Virus record (IMG/VR): IMGVR_UViG_3300028844_000174
Location: 1-22,820 of that record
Length of the DNA stretch: 22,820 bases
Direction: 5' to 3' (one strand)
From: a virus
Every line of letters begins with the position of its first letter. The first letter of the stretch is position 1. Positions 8,543-15,704 of this stretch are shown here, one piece after another. A model generated the notes under the pieces. It did not search any database. It saw only the letters and a list, made by a program, of their open reading frames with translations, and had not been told where the DNA came from. The position numbers and the translations under genes were made by a program.

Positions 8543-10629
8543 TGCTCAAGCCAATGACAGAGCAAGAGATTGAGTCAATCGCCCGGGAAGCGGCAAGCGA
8601 TGCAGTTGATTTTGTTGAGTCTGAGATTGCCGAGGACCGAATCAAGGCCCAGCGGTACTTTGACGGCGAGGTAGATATCGGTGAGGAAGAAGGCCGGTCA
8701 AAGGTTGTAGCCACTAAAGTGCGTGACACTATCCGAGCCATCAAGCCTTCTCTTATGCGCGTGTTCTTGTCTACGGATAAGCCTGTGGAGTATGTTCCCC
8801 GGGGGCCGGAAGACGTACAGTCCGCAGAGCAGGCAACCGAATATATGCACTACGTTTTCAACGAGCATAACGGTTACCGAGTGCTGAATGACGCCTTCCA
8901 CGATGCAATGGTGAAGAAGGTCGGCATCGTTAAGGTTTACTGGGACAACTACCAAGAGCAAGAAACCTACAACTTTGAAAATCTCAATGAGATGGAATAC
9001 CGAATCATCACCATAGATGATGAAGTTGAGGTGCTGGAGTCAACAACACGCATAGATGTTCAAGTTGATGAGATGGGCGTGCAAGTTGAGACCCCATACT
9101 ACGATGTCAAAATTGCGCGTTACAAAGATGTGGGGAAGATGTGCATTGAGTCGGTGCCACCGGAGGAGTTTTTTGTAGACCGTAGTGCTAGGAGCTTAGA
9201 TGAGGCATACGCCGTTTGTCACCGCACAGAGATGCGGATAGGCGACCTGATCTCTATGGGCTATGACTACGAGGATGTAAAAAACCTAAGCGGACTCCAG
9301 CATTCAGACACGTTCTCAGATGCTGAAGAGTTTGAGCGCCGTGGGTATGAAGACACTAACGAGGATGACAACATCCAAGACCCAGCGATGCGTCTGGTAG
9401 CGGTTACTGAAGTCTATATGGATATAGATGTAACCGGGAGTGGCGTACCTACGCTACAGAAAGTGACGCTAGGGGGCGCACAGAACAAGCTGCTGGACTA
9501 CATGGATTGCACCCATATCCCGTTCGCCGTGTTTGAGGTGGACCCAGAGCCACACACTTTCTACGGTCGCTCAGTAGCTGACCTAATCATGAACGAGCAG
9601 GACGCATCTACGGCTATGCTGCGGGGCGTTTTGGATAACGTAGCTCTAACAAACAGCCCCAGAATGGAAATCCTTGACGGCGCGGTAAATGTCGATGACT
9701 TGCTCAACAATGAGATTGGTGGTGTTATCCGGGTGAAGCAGCCCGGAGCAATCACCCCACAAGCTATTCCGTTTGTTGCTGGTCAGACCCTGACTGCGCT
9801 GCAGTACATGGATCAAGAGATTGAAGATAAGACCGGCGTTACCCGGGCATCCACAGGCTTGTCACCAGATGCGCTGCAGAACACTACAGCCGCAGCGGTG
9901 CAGGCCACGGTACAAGCGCAAGCTGGGCAGATTGAGGTCATGGCTCGGAACCTTGCGGAAGGCGGAATGCGCCAAATGTTTACTCTGATGCTCAAGGTCA
10001 TGCACGAAAACGTGGAAGAGCAGCAGATGATGCGTATCGCTGGCGCAAATTACGTCCCGGTAGACCCCCGGTCATGGAATGTGACAATGGACGTTACCGT
10101 AAACGTAGGGCTGGGTACAGGCAGAGAAGAGCAGAAGCTGGCTGCGCTCACGCAGGCATTCCAAGTACAGCAGCAGATATTGGGCCAGTACGGGCCACAG
10201 AATGGCATCGTAACGCTTACTCAGGTACGCAACACACTAGCAGATATGCTGGCGCTTAATGGTATCCGCAACAGCACACGGTACTTCAACCCAATGAACC
10301 CGCAGACTGAACAGCAACTGCTACAGCAACAGCAGCAGGCGGCACAGCAACAAGGTCAGCAGGGAGATCCGCAGGCCGAGGCGTTCCTGCAAGCAGAGCA
10401 GATGAAAGCGCAAGCTAAAGCTCAGACTGACATGGCGAAGCTGCAGGCGCAGACACAGAAAGATCAATTCAAGCTGCAGTTAGAGGCTCAGAAGGCCGCT
10501 GCAGATGATGACTTGGCGCGTGATAAAATGGATCAGGATTTGCTTGTCAGTGCCGCAGAGATACTGGGCAAGCACGGCACAGCCGTAGATGTTGAAAGAA
10601 TCAAACAGATGCAAGCTGTACCTAGATGA
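8542..10629 (+). CDS. Portal protein, P22/SU10-like, 695 aa
   Basis: The ATG at 8542 overlaps the previous stop by one base and follows AGAGGA. The portal forms the dodecameric ring at the capsid vertex through which DNA is packaged. Supporting sequence: an N-terminal KVVATKVRDTIRAIKPSLMR segment followed by LSTDKPVEYVPRGPED, then FHDAMVKKVGIVKVYWDN. Further on come VPPEEFFVDRSARSLDEA and the stem-region text TGVTRASTGLSPDALQNTT. All of these are characteristic of P22-type portals. The C-terminal ~100 residues are Gln/Ala-rich coiled coil (LLQQQQQAAQQQGQQG), as expected for a barrel-forming tail. Length is near that of P22 gp1. It shares ATGA with the next gene. Confidence 0.92.
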   Translation: MLKPMTEQEIESIAREAASDAVDFVESEIAEDRIKAQRYFDGEVDIGEEEGRSKVVATKVRDTIRAIKPSLMRVFLSTDKPVEYVPRGPEDVQSAEQATEYMHYVFNEHNGYRVLNDAFHDAMVKKVGIVKVYWDNYQEQETYNFENLNEMEYRIITIDDEVEVLESTTRIDVQVDEMGVQVETPYYDVKIARYKDVGKMCIESVPPEEFFVDRSARSLDEAYAVCHRTEMRIGDLISMGYDYEDVKNLSGLQHSDTFSDAEEFERRGYEDTNEDDNIQDPAMRLVAVTEVYMDIDVTGSGVPTLQKVTLGGAQNKLLDYMDCTHIPFAVFEVDPEPHTFYGRSVADLIMNEQDASTAMLRGVLDNVALTNSPRMEILDGAVNVDDLLNNEIGGVIRVKQPGAITPQAIPFVAGQTLTALQYMDQEIEDKTGVTRASTGLSPDALQNTTAAAVQATVQAQAGQIEVMARNLAEGGMRQMFTLMLKVMHENVEEQQMMRIAGANYVPVDPRSWNVTMDVTVNVGLGTGREEQKLAALTQAFQVQQQILGQYGPQNGIVTLTQVRNTLADMLALNGIRNSTRYFNPMNPQTEQQLLQQQQQAAQQQGQQGDPQAEAFLQAEQMKAQAKAQTDMAKLQAQTQKDQFKLQLEAQKAAADDDLARDKMDQDLLVSAAEILGKHGTAVDVERIKQMQAVPR

Positions 10630-10856
10630 ACATAAAGGATCTAGCAGCTGGCATGAGGCGGCTACAAAGTGACGATGCTTTTAGCTACCTAGTAGAAAAG
10701 ATTAAAAAAGATCAGGGCGATATCTTTTTTAACCCGTACTCATCAGACGATGAGCGGGCGGAGGCGCATACGATTATTCGGGCGCTTGGAAAGATCGAAG
10801 ATTGCATAGCCCAAGTCTTACAAGACGAAGCAATCTACGATAAAAAACGTAAATGA
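10626..10856 (+). CDS. Small conserved protein between portal and scaffold, 76 aa
   Basis: The ATG at 10626 overlaps the portal stop (ATGA). The protein is charged and predicted helical throughout: RLQSDDAFSYLVEKIKKDQ, then FFNPYSSDDERAEAHTIIRALGKIEDCIAQVL, ending DKKRK. A similar short helical protein is often encoded between portal and scaffold in P22-like morphogenesis blocks; its role is not established. It may assist head assembly. The family is not recognised by name. Confidence 0.7.
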   Translation: MNIKDLAAGMRRLQSDDAFSYLVEKIKKDQGDIFFNPYSSDDERAEAHTIIRALGKIEDCIAQVLQDEAIYDKKRK

Positions 10857-10868
10857 GGACTCAGTACC

Positions 10869-11831
10869 GTGGACACGACTGAACTTAGTAGTTTTGACAG
10901 CGCCGTAGAAGGTTTACTTGCCCCGCAACCCGAAGCCGAAGAGGTGGAGGCCGAGGCAATTGAAGAGAGCGAAGCCGAAGAGGTGGAGCTTGATGAAGAC
11001 ACGGAAGAATTTGAAGAGCCTGATGGCTATGAAGATGAAGCCGTAGAACCGGACGAATACGAAGGACCAGAAGATGATGACGTTCCGGCCCCTCCACTAT
11101 ACACCGTCAAAGTTGACGGCAAGGAAGAGGAGGTAAGCCTTGATGATCTCAAGCAAGGATATAGTGGTCAAAAGTATGTCCAGAAAGGAATGCAAGAAGC
11201 CGCTGCCATGCGTAAGCAGGCAGAAGATGTGTACGCAAACCTGTTAAATGAGCGCCAGCAAATCAGCCACCTGTTGCAAGTAGCACAGAGCGGTTTGCCG
11301 CAAGCGCCGACACCTCCAGATAAGTCTTTGAGGGATGTTGATCCAATTGGATACACCAGCGCCCGGGAAGACTATGAAGAGGCAAAGCAGGCATATGACT
11401 CGCAAGTTTACCAGCTGCAGCAAGTAGCGCAGCAGCAAGGTCAAGCAGAGCAGTATGCCCAGCGCGTTTATTTAGAGCGTGAGATGGAGACGTTAAAAGC
11501 TGTAGTGCCAGAGTTTTCAGAGCCAGATACAGCAGCCCAAGCCCGGGACCGTCTAGTGACGATGGGCCAAGAGGTTTACGGATACAATCCGGCTGAAATT
11601 GGTGCAGTAATGGACCACCGCGCAATCCGAGTATTGCATGACGCCATTAAGTATCAAGAATTGATGTCTGGTAAGAAAAAAGCAGTCACCAACGCGAAGC
11701 CAAAGGCGAAACGCACGGTGAAGGCAGGCGCTAAGAGAACGCGATCCAACGCAGACGCCGAGCGACAAACTCGACAAAAACTGAAGAAGAGCGGAAGCAT
11801 TGATGACGCTCTTAACTTAATCCTTAAATGA
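10869..11831 (+). CDS. Capsid scaffolding protein, 320 aa
   Basis: The start is GTG at 10869, about 10 bases after a modest AGG; no closer alternative is better. Residues ~18-75 are extremely acidic (Glu/Asp-rich with several EAEEVE units). The middle is Gln-rich coiled coil (VYQLQQVAQQQGQAEQYAQR). The C-terminal part has GYNPAEIGAVMDHRAIRVLHDA followed by a very basic tail (KPKAKRTVKAGAKRTR). An acidic head with helical middle and basic C terminus, encoded directly before the capsid gene, is the classic layout of phage scaffold proteins. The basic end binds the capsid inner wall in P22. No protease domain is visible. Confidence 0.85.
   Translation: MDTTELSSFDSAVEGLLAPQPEAEEVEAEAIEESEAEEVELDEDTEEFEEPDGYEDEAVEPDEYEGPEDDDVPAPPLYTVKVDGKEEEVSLDDLKQGYSGQKYVQKGMQEAAAMRKQAEDVYANLLNERQQISHLLQVAQSGLPQAPTPPDKSLRDVDPIGYTSAREDYEEAKQAYDSQVYQLQQVAQQQGQAEQYAQRVYLEREMETLKAVVPEFSEPDTAAQARDRLVTMGQEVYGYNPAEIGAVMDHRAIRVLHDAIKYQELMSGKKKAVTNAKPKAKRTVKAGAKRTRSNADAERQTRQKLKKSGSIDDALNLILK
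10931..10988 (+). repeat. 19-nt direct repeat in the acidic region of the scaffold gene
   Basis: CGAAGCCGAAGAGGTGGAG is present at 10931-10949 and 10970-10988, a 39-nt (13-codon) period, encoding EAEEVE each time. It probably arose by local duplication within the acidic N-terminal segment. Confidence 0.8.
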
Positions 11832-11842
11832 GGTAATTAATC

Positions 11843-12790
11843 ATGGCACAGCCAACCAACACGTTTGACAGCTATGATGCTGTCGGCATCCGAGAAGATT
11901 TGAGCGACATCATCCATGATGTGTCGCCCGAAGAAACGCCGCTCTACTCAGCCTGCGGAAAAAGCAAGGCTCGTAACACTTACCACGAATGGCAAACTGA
12001 CGCACTGCGCTCATCTGCAGCTAACGCTCACATTGAGGGTGACGCGACTGCTGCCGAGACTCGCACCGCGACCGTTCGCTTGGGTTCGTACACGCAAATT
12101 TTCAAGAATGCGGTAATCATCCCCGGCACTGACGAAGGTCTTGATAAGGCCGGTCGTGCTAAGGAAATGGCTTACCAGACTCTGAAGATTGCCAAAGAGC
12201 AGAAGCTCGACATTGAGAAGGCTTTGTTTGCTAACAACGCCCGCGAAGCTGGCTCTAGCTCTGCTGCCCGTGAGCTTGCTGGCCTTCCTTCATGGATCGT
12301 CACCAACATCGACGAGGCTGGTGACGCTACCGTGGCTACTGGTGACGGCACTGATGCCCGCACTGACGGCACGGCTGCTGCATTCTCGCAGGCCCGTTTC
12401 GACGGTGTAATGCAGTCAATCTGGGAATCAGGTGGTAACCCAGATTCTGTTTACCTGTCAGCGTTTCAGATGAACGTGGCGCTTGGCTTTGATGGCAACA
12501 ACAACCAGCGCAGCAACATCACCGCTGAGTCTGAGAAGGTCATCAAGCACATGAGCGTATACGTCACTCCTTGGGGTACTGTTAAGTTTGTACCTTCCCG
12601 GGAGCAGCGTGGTTCAGATGTCTTTGTTATCCAAGACGATATGTTTGAGGTAGCCGTACTGCGTCCTACCAAGAACGAAGCACTTGCCAAAGACGGCGAC
12701 TACGAGAAGCGTCAGGTTGTAACTGAGCTTACTTTGGTCTCCAAAAATGAAAAGGCTTCTGGCGCGGTTTACGACTGCTCCACTAGCTAA
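11843..12790 (+). CDS. Major capsid protein, DUF5309/SU10-like, 315 aa
   Basis: The ATG at 11843 follows GAGGT (11830-11834) by 8 bases. It is the shell-forming protein, expected to have the HK97 fold. Characteristic text: TFDSYDAVGIREDLSDIIHDVSPEETPLYSACGK at the N terminus, then HEWQTDALR. Next come SYTQIFKNAVIIPGT, KLDIEKALFANN and the C-terminal YVTPWGTVKFVPSREQR. This order is that of DUF5309/SU10-type capsid proteins. Codon choice (ATC, CGT/CGC, AAC, AAG, GGT/GGC) looks more biased than in neighbours, consistent with high expression. A strong terminator follows within 10 bases, isolating high-level capsid transcription from the lysis genes. Confidence 0.93.
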   Translation: MAQPTNTFDSYDAVGIREDLSDIIHDVSPEETPLYSACGKSKARNTYHEWQTDALRSSAANAHIEGDATAAETRTATVRLGSYTQIFKNAVIIPGTDEGLDKAGRAKEMAYQTLKIAKEQKLDIEKALFANNAREAGSSSAARELAGLPSWIVTNIDEAGDATVATGDGTDARTDGTAAAFSQARFDGVMQSIWESGGNPDSVYLSAFQMNVALGFDGNNNQRSNITAESEKVIKHMSVYVTPWGTVKFVPSREQRGSDVFVIQDDMFEVAVLRPTKNEALAKDGDYEKRQVVTELTLVSKNEKASGAVYDCSTS

Positions 12791-12797
12791 TCTTGAC

Positions 12798-12820
12798 GGG
12801 GGCTACGGCCCCCTTTTCTC
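12798..12820 (+). terminator. Rho-independent terminator after the capsid gene
   Basis: Six-base stem GGGGGC (12798-12803) / GCCCCC (12808-12813) with loop TACG, followed by TTTTCTC. The loop closed by C-G is a UNCG-class tetraloop, which makes the hairpin unusually stable. It starts eight bases after the capsid stop. It should end or strongly reduce transcripts of the structural operon before the lysis genes. Confidence 0.93.
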
Positions 12821-12832
12821 ATTGGAGGCGAT

Positions 12833-13129
12833 GTGAAGGTAAAGGAAGAGTTTGTTGATCTGGGTGGCACTAAGTTTGGCATCCGCACTGAGTACGACAA
12901 CACACCATACCTTGAGCGTAATCAGCAGCTGCGATCTGCCGGGGTCGGCAAAGACGATATGCTTTCTGACTCATGGTATGTAGGCGATATCCCGATGCAC
13001 CTTCTGGCGATGTGGATGAAGCAAGAGGGCGTGTCTTGGGAAGATCATGACGGGATGCAGAAGCTAATCATTAAGAAGCTGAACGACCCCAACTTCAAGA
13101 AACTACGGATTGTCGAGGGTAAGATATGA
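12833..13129 (+). CDS. Small conserved phage protein, 98 aa
   Basis: The start is GTG at 12833, just after GGAGG (12824-12828) with a short 4-base spacer; the ATG at 12831 is followed at once by a stop. The sequence includes GGTKFGIRTEYDN, DSWYVGDIPMHLLAMWMKQEGVSWED and a lysine-rich end (LIIKKLNDPNFKKLRI). The YVGDIPMHLLxxWMKxEG segment recurs in proteins encoded right after capsid genes of related phages, but I do not know a function. It may be a head-completion or neck factor. It shares an ATGA junction with the lipoprotein gene. Confidence 0.65.
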   Translation: MKVKEEFVDLGGTKFGIRTEYDNTPYLERNQQLRSAGVGKDDMLSDSWYVGDIPMHLLAMWMKQEGVSWEDHDGMQKLIIKKLNDPNFKKLRIVEGKI

Positions 13130-13947
13130 AAGCGATTATTGCTCTATTTTTTGCGGCATTAGTCACTGGTTGCGCGTCCAGCACCAGCCAGTATTACGAG
13201 GCGGTACAGAGGGCTGCGGAAGCAAACTCGGCAGCGGCACAATCTAAGTTTGAGGCGCTGTCAAAGATTGCGGCGAGTGGTGATGGTCAGGCTGCGAGCG
13301 CAGCTGTTATGGCTTTGGCCTTAACGCAAACTTCTACGGTTCAGCCAATCCCTCAGCAGTCAGAGGCGATCCAGTGGGCGTCAGTTTTAGCATCGCCCGT
13401 AACATCTCTTGGCATGATGTGGATGCAGGCAGATTCAGCTAAGACAATGGCCCGGTACAACAGCCAAGCAGAGCTTGCTAGGGTCGCGGCTGAATCCAAA
13501 GACAATCAAGCGTTGTATGGGGCATTTGTAGACACAGCATCCGCTGGCTATTCAGCACTGGGCAACATGGACTACACGCCATTCGTTGATGGGATGGTCA
13601 CGCTGGGTACTGCTGGTATCGACGGCGCAGTTGATCTGGGTACGGCGGGCTTTGATTCTAACGTCACGCTGGGTACGGCTGGCATTAACGGCGTAGTCAA
13701 TATGGGAACTGTCGGAATTAACGGCGTAGTAGATATGGGTGTGGCTGGAATTGGGGGGGTAGCCGATGTCAGCACCGTGGGGTTTGGAACTTTGCTGTCA
13801 CTGGACAATGGGAACAACGATCTTTTGGATGGTGTATGGAGTGAGTACACTGCCGCCATCGCTGAGATCATGGCGAATGTTCCGCAAGTGAGCTGTGCGG
13901 TAACAACAAACGCTGACGGCTCATCATCTGTCAACTGTTCACCATAG
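13126..13947 (+). CDS. Phage-encoded lipoprotein with six 11-residue repeats, 273 aa
   Basis: The ATG at 13126 overlaps the previous stop (ATGA) and follows GAGGG by 6 bases. Residues 1-16 are a lipoprotein signal peptide: MKAIIALFFAALVTGC with lipobox LVTGC and acylated Cys16. Residues ~20-60 are Ala-rich helix; residues 158-223 are six copies of an 11-residue unit of the form V(T/D/N)(L/M)GTAGI(D/N)G(A/V). The C terminus has two cysteines (SCAVTT and VNCSP) that could form a disulphide. It would be anchored in the outer or inner membrane. It sits before the lysis genes, so an outer-membrane spanin-like, superinfection-exclusion or envelope-modifying role is possible. It is much longer than known o-spanins. 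Confidence 0.75.
   Translation: MKAIIALFFAALVTGCASSTSQYYEAVQRAAEANSAAAQSKFEALSKIAASGDGQAASAAVMALALTQTSTVQPIPQQSEAIQWASVLASPVTSLGMMWMQADSAKTMARYNSQAELARVAAESKDNQALYGAFVDTASAGYSALGNMDYTPFVDGMVTLGTAGIDGAVDLGTAGFDSNVTLGTAGINGVVNMGTVGINGVVDMGVAGIGGVADVSTVGFGTLLSLDNGNNDLLDGVWSEYTAAIAEIMANVPQVSCAVTTNADGSSSVNCSP
13597..13794 (+). repeat. Six in-frame 33-nt repeats in the lipoprotein gene
   Basis: Six consecutive 33-nt units encode hendecads such as VTLGTAGIDGA, VDLGTAGFDSN, VTLGTAGINGV, VNMGTVGINGV, VDMGVAGIGGV and the degraded ADVSTVGFGTL. Units 1 and 3 begin with the same GTCACGCTGGGTAC. The alternating hydrophobic/Gly pattern suggests a beta-helix or membrane-lining structure. Confidence 0.85.
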
Positions 13948-13958
13948 GGGTTTGGGTG

Positions 13959-14240
13959 ATGGCACAGGAAGAGGTATTCCTGAAGCGGTTAGATCGGTTT
14001 GAGGTAAAGTTAGACAAGCTGACAGAGGCGGTAAGCGCCATCGCAAGGGTAGAGGAAAAAGTGTATTCATCTAACAAGCGGGTTGACCGTCTTGAGTACA
14101 GGATGGATTTGATTGAGACTGACGTTGATAAGGCGAAGGAAACGATCAACAAAAATGCTCAGACCGTTAAAGCTACGGAAAGATTTTTTTGGGTTGCGAT
14201 TTCCGCGATTGTTTCTATCGCCGTTTACATGATGAGGTAG
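13959..14240 (+). CDS. XhlA-like coiled-coil protein with C-terminal TM, 93 aa
   Basis: ATG 13959 is preferred over the in-frame GTG at 13956 because AGGGG (13946-13950) then sits 8 bases upstream. The protein is a continuous heptad-rich coiled coil (RLDRFEVKLDKLTEAVSAI, RVDRLEYRMDLIETDVDKA) ending in one transmembrane segment (FFWVAISAIVSIAVYMM). This layout is that of XhlA/haemolysin-type lysis accessory proteins encoded beside holins. It probably sits in the inner membrane with its coil in the cytoplasm or periplasm and assists holin or spanin function. The stop is followed within 3 bases by the next start. Confidence 0.7.
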   Translation: MAQEEVFLKRLDRFEVKLDKLTEAVSAIARVEEKVYSSNKRVDRLEYRMDLIETDVDKAKETINKNAQTVKATERFFWVAISAIVSIAVYMMR

Positions 14241-14242
14241 TT

Positions 14243-14542
14243 ATGGATCGGCAGAAAGATTTTGAGATTGCAGTACAAGTTATGGCGGAGGCTGGAGAGG
14301 CGTTTAAGGGCTACATCTACCGAGTGGGTGATGCAACTTCTCAACTAGCTAATGTGACCTTTCTGTTTGGCATGAACCCAAACGAGTCGATTAGCAGTCG
14401 ATCATATCGGTTGCGTGCCAACCCGGTGTGGAACTCTGCCCGGGTTACGATTGATCTGTTGTTCAAGCTGGTAGAAAGAGAGCATTGCAAGTCAGCTTAC
14501 TTGCGTGATCTGCAGCGTGCGAGCGAGATGATCTCCAAGTGA
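14243..14542 (+). CDS. Small conserved protein of the lysis region, 99 aa
   Basis: The true start is ATG 14243 after GAGGT (14234-14238); the frame stays open upstream to about 14171 but inside the previous gene. The C-terminal half, FGMNPNESISSRSYR...NPVWNSARVTIDLLF...HCKSAYLRDLQR, resembles a short protein often found beside holin/endolysin genes in proteobacterial phages (pattern E-(T/S)-(L/I)-S-(S/A)-R-(S/A)-(Y/W)-R ... HC..AY). Its biochemical role is unknown to me. There is no signal peptide or membrane segment. The stop overlaps the holin start. Confidence 0.65.
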   Translation: MDRQKDFEIAVQVMAEAGEAFKGYIYRVGDATSQLANVTFLFGMNPNESISSRSYRLRANPVWNSARVTIDLLFKLVEREHCKSAYLRDLQRASEMISK

Positions 14543-14940
14543 CGGGCGTGATCGAGTTGATTGCTGGCGTATTCAAGCCCGCGGCAAAGCTAATTGATGA
14601 TTTACACACTTCAGATGAAGAGCGGCTAAAGGCTCAAGGCCACTTGCTTGACGTTCAAGCGGCGGCAATGCAGCGCGTCTTTGATTACGAGGCTGAGTCG
14701 CTCAAAGCAAAGGCGGGGATCGTGCAAGCCGAGGCAAAATCTGAACATTGGGTGACAGCAACTTGGCGACCCATTACAATGCTCACCTTCCTTGCCCTAG
14801 CGGTGGGGGATTCTCTGGGATGGCTTCCAAACCCGCTGCGCGATGAAGCGTGGACCCTGCTGCAGATTGGCTTGGGTGGATACGTTGTTGCGCGGTCAGG
14901 GGAAAAGATAGTTACTCAGGTTCGCAAGACCCAACAATGA
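14539..14940 (+). CDS. Holin, 3TM/GTA-holin type, 133 aa
   Basis: The start is GTG at 14539, overlapping the previous stop (GTGA); an in-frame GTG at 14548 is the alternative. Residues ~22-70 are a charged amphipathic helix (DEERLKAQGHLLDVQAAAMQRVFDYEAESLKAKA), followed by the hallmark HWVTATWRPITML. Membrane segments are at about 79-95 and 104-118, with GWLPNPLRDEAW between. This is the arrangement of the GTA_holin_3TM family, which forms inner-membrane lesions releasing endolysin. Only two strong hydrophobic stretches are apparent; the third would be N-terminal (residues 3-12). It overlaps the endolysin gene by four bases. Confidence 0.82.
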   Translation: MTGVIELIAGVFKPAAKLIDDLHTSDEERLKAQGHLLDVQAAAMQRVFDYEAESLKAKAGIVQAEAKSEHWVTATWRPITMLTFLALAVGDSLGWLPNPLRDEAWTLLQIGLGGYVVARSGEKIVTQVRKTQQ

Positions 14941-15296
14941 ATTATTTTTCTAAGGATGAGTTGCGCTGCAAGTGCGGCTGCAACGTCTATCGCTTTGACG
15001 ACGATGCGCTATCAATACTCAATAGCATTCGCCACGATTGCGGCTTCCCTCTTCCCGTTTCTAGTGGTTATCGCTGCACTCAGCATCCCATAGAAAAACG
15101 CAAGAGCAAGCCCGGGGCGCACACTACAGGTAAGGCGGTTGACCTAGCGGTTGATCGCGGTCTTGCCCATACAGTCTTGCGCGTAGCATTTGCACACAAC
15201 GTCCCCCGGGTTGGCGTTAATCAAAAAGGTGACGGGCGCTTTATCCATTTGGATTGGTGCGATGATCTTCCCGGCCCTACCGTCTGGTCGTACTGA
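14937..15296 (+). CDS. Endolysin, M15-type peptidase, 119 aa
   Basis: The ATG at 14937 is within ATGA of the holin stop. It is a zinc peptidase predicted to cut peptide cross-links of peptidoglycan. The N terminus (NYFSKDELRCKCGC) and SSGYRC at 42-47 are typical of the Peptidase_M15_3 family. Zinc ligands are in place: H62 and D69 of GAHTTGKAVD and H104 of FIHLDW. No signal peptide is present, so it depends on the holin next door. The length matches single-domain phage M15 enzymes. It is the last gene of the lysis cassette and is followed by a palindrome and a promoter region. Confidence 0.9.
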   Translation: MNYFSKDELRCKCGCNVYRFDDDALSILNSIRHDCGFPLPVSSGYRCTQHPIEKRKSKPGAHTTGKAVDLAVDRGLAHTVLRVAFAHNVPRVGVNQKGDGRFIHLDWCDDLPGPTVWSY

Positions 15297-15298
15297 CC

Positions 15299-15315
15299 TG
15301 TAGCGTCACGCTACA
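15299..15315. promoter_or_regulatory. Perfect 17-bp palindrome TGTAGCGTCACGCTACA
   Basis: Seven-base arms TGTAGCG/CGCTACA surround TCA, beginning right after the endolysin stop. No T-run follows, so a rho-independent terminator is unlikely. It is centred about 60 bases upstream of the predicted start point of the next promoter, a position where an activator or repressor could bind. A short RNA hairpin protecting the lysis transcript end is the other option. Confidence 0.6.
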
Positions 15316-15332
15316 TACAGCACACAAAACTG

Positions 15333-15361
15333 TTGACCTGACACATATTGGTGTCCATACT
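15333..15361 (+). promoter_or_regulatory. Sigma70-like promoter of the early/replication operon
   Basis: TTGACC (15333-15338), a 17-bp spacer, then CATACT (15356-15361). The predicted start point is near 15368, leaving a leader of about 34 bases containing GGAGG before ATG 15402. It is the only promoter-like site before the 7-kb gene string that follows. Confidence 0.72.
15341..15354. promoter_or_regulatory. Candidate operator, copy 1 (ACACATATTGGTGT)
   Basis: Inverted repeat ACAC-N6-GTGT (extended here to GACAC-N6-GTGTC at 15340-15355) lying between the -35 and -10 boxes. A near copy with 12 of 14 identical bases is at 22363-22376 in the other promoter region. A repressor bound here would block RNA polymerase; the 70-aa XRE-type protein at 17056 is a candidate. 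Confidence 0.55.
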
Positions 15362-15401
15362 CTTTTCTGAGTCCCGGGTTGCGGGCGTAACGGAGGAAAG
15401 T

Positions 15402-15704
15402 ATGAAAGACGCATTTGAGCAAGCAGCAGAGCAGGCTGTCGCAGAGTTGGTCAAACACTCTTTAGTAGAAGACAGCATCAAGCAGGAGGTTGCCAAGCAC
15501 CAGCTAAACGGTGCGCGGCATCTGGTCGCACACATCATTGACTTGGTTCAAGAGTCTATCCAGACCGATGGTGACTTCATGAATACGATTGACCGCGAGC
15601 GGTCACCACAACAGTGGCAGTATTTCGACGGCTACATTAATGCCCGCAAGTTGGACCTTGATCACCTTTATCGTCTGCGCGACTTCATGAAGGAGTCAGA
15701 CTGA
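15402..15704 (+). CDS. First early gene, helical hypothetical protein, 100 aa
   Basis: ATG 15402 is fixed by GGAGG (15392-15396) five bases upstream; the frame is open upstream to 15348 but that includes the promoter. The protein is helical and charged: FEQAAEQAVAELVKHSLVEDSIKQEVAKHQ, then HIIDLVQESI and DLDHLYRLRDFMKESD. There is no recognised domain. It is first behind the promoter, so it is likely made early; small proteins in this position often act on the host. Its last base is shared with the next ATG. Confidence 0.7.
   Translation: MKDAFEQAAEQAVAELVKHSLVEDSIKQEVAKHQLNGARHLVAHIIDLVQESIQTDGDFMNTIDRERSPQQWQYFDGYINARKLDLDHLYRLRDFMKESD

Noticed and set aside
8331-8744. 137-codon minus-strand frame across the ejection/portal gene junction
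   Set aside because: Low-complexity Ser-rich translation typical of antisense; it overlaps two well supported genes.
11263-11625. 120-codon minus-strand frame opposite the scaffold gene
   Set aside because: Antisense shadow with no start signal and no recognisable motif.
13572-13934. 120-codon open frame on the minus strand opposite the lipoprotein repeats
   Set aside because: It exists because the 33-nt repeats keep the antisense frame open; no ribosome site and all genes here are on the + strand.
15299-15330. Palindrome as a rho-independent terminator after the endolysin
   Set aside because: No T-run follows the hairpin; kept as a regulatory palindrome instead.
15348-15401. Upstream extension of the first early gene to 15348
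   Set aside because: It would place the start inside the promoter -10 region; ATG 15402 has an ideal GGAGG.
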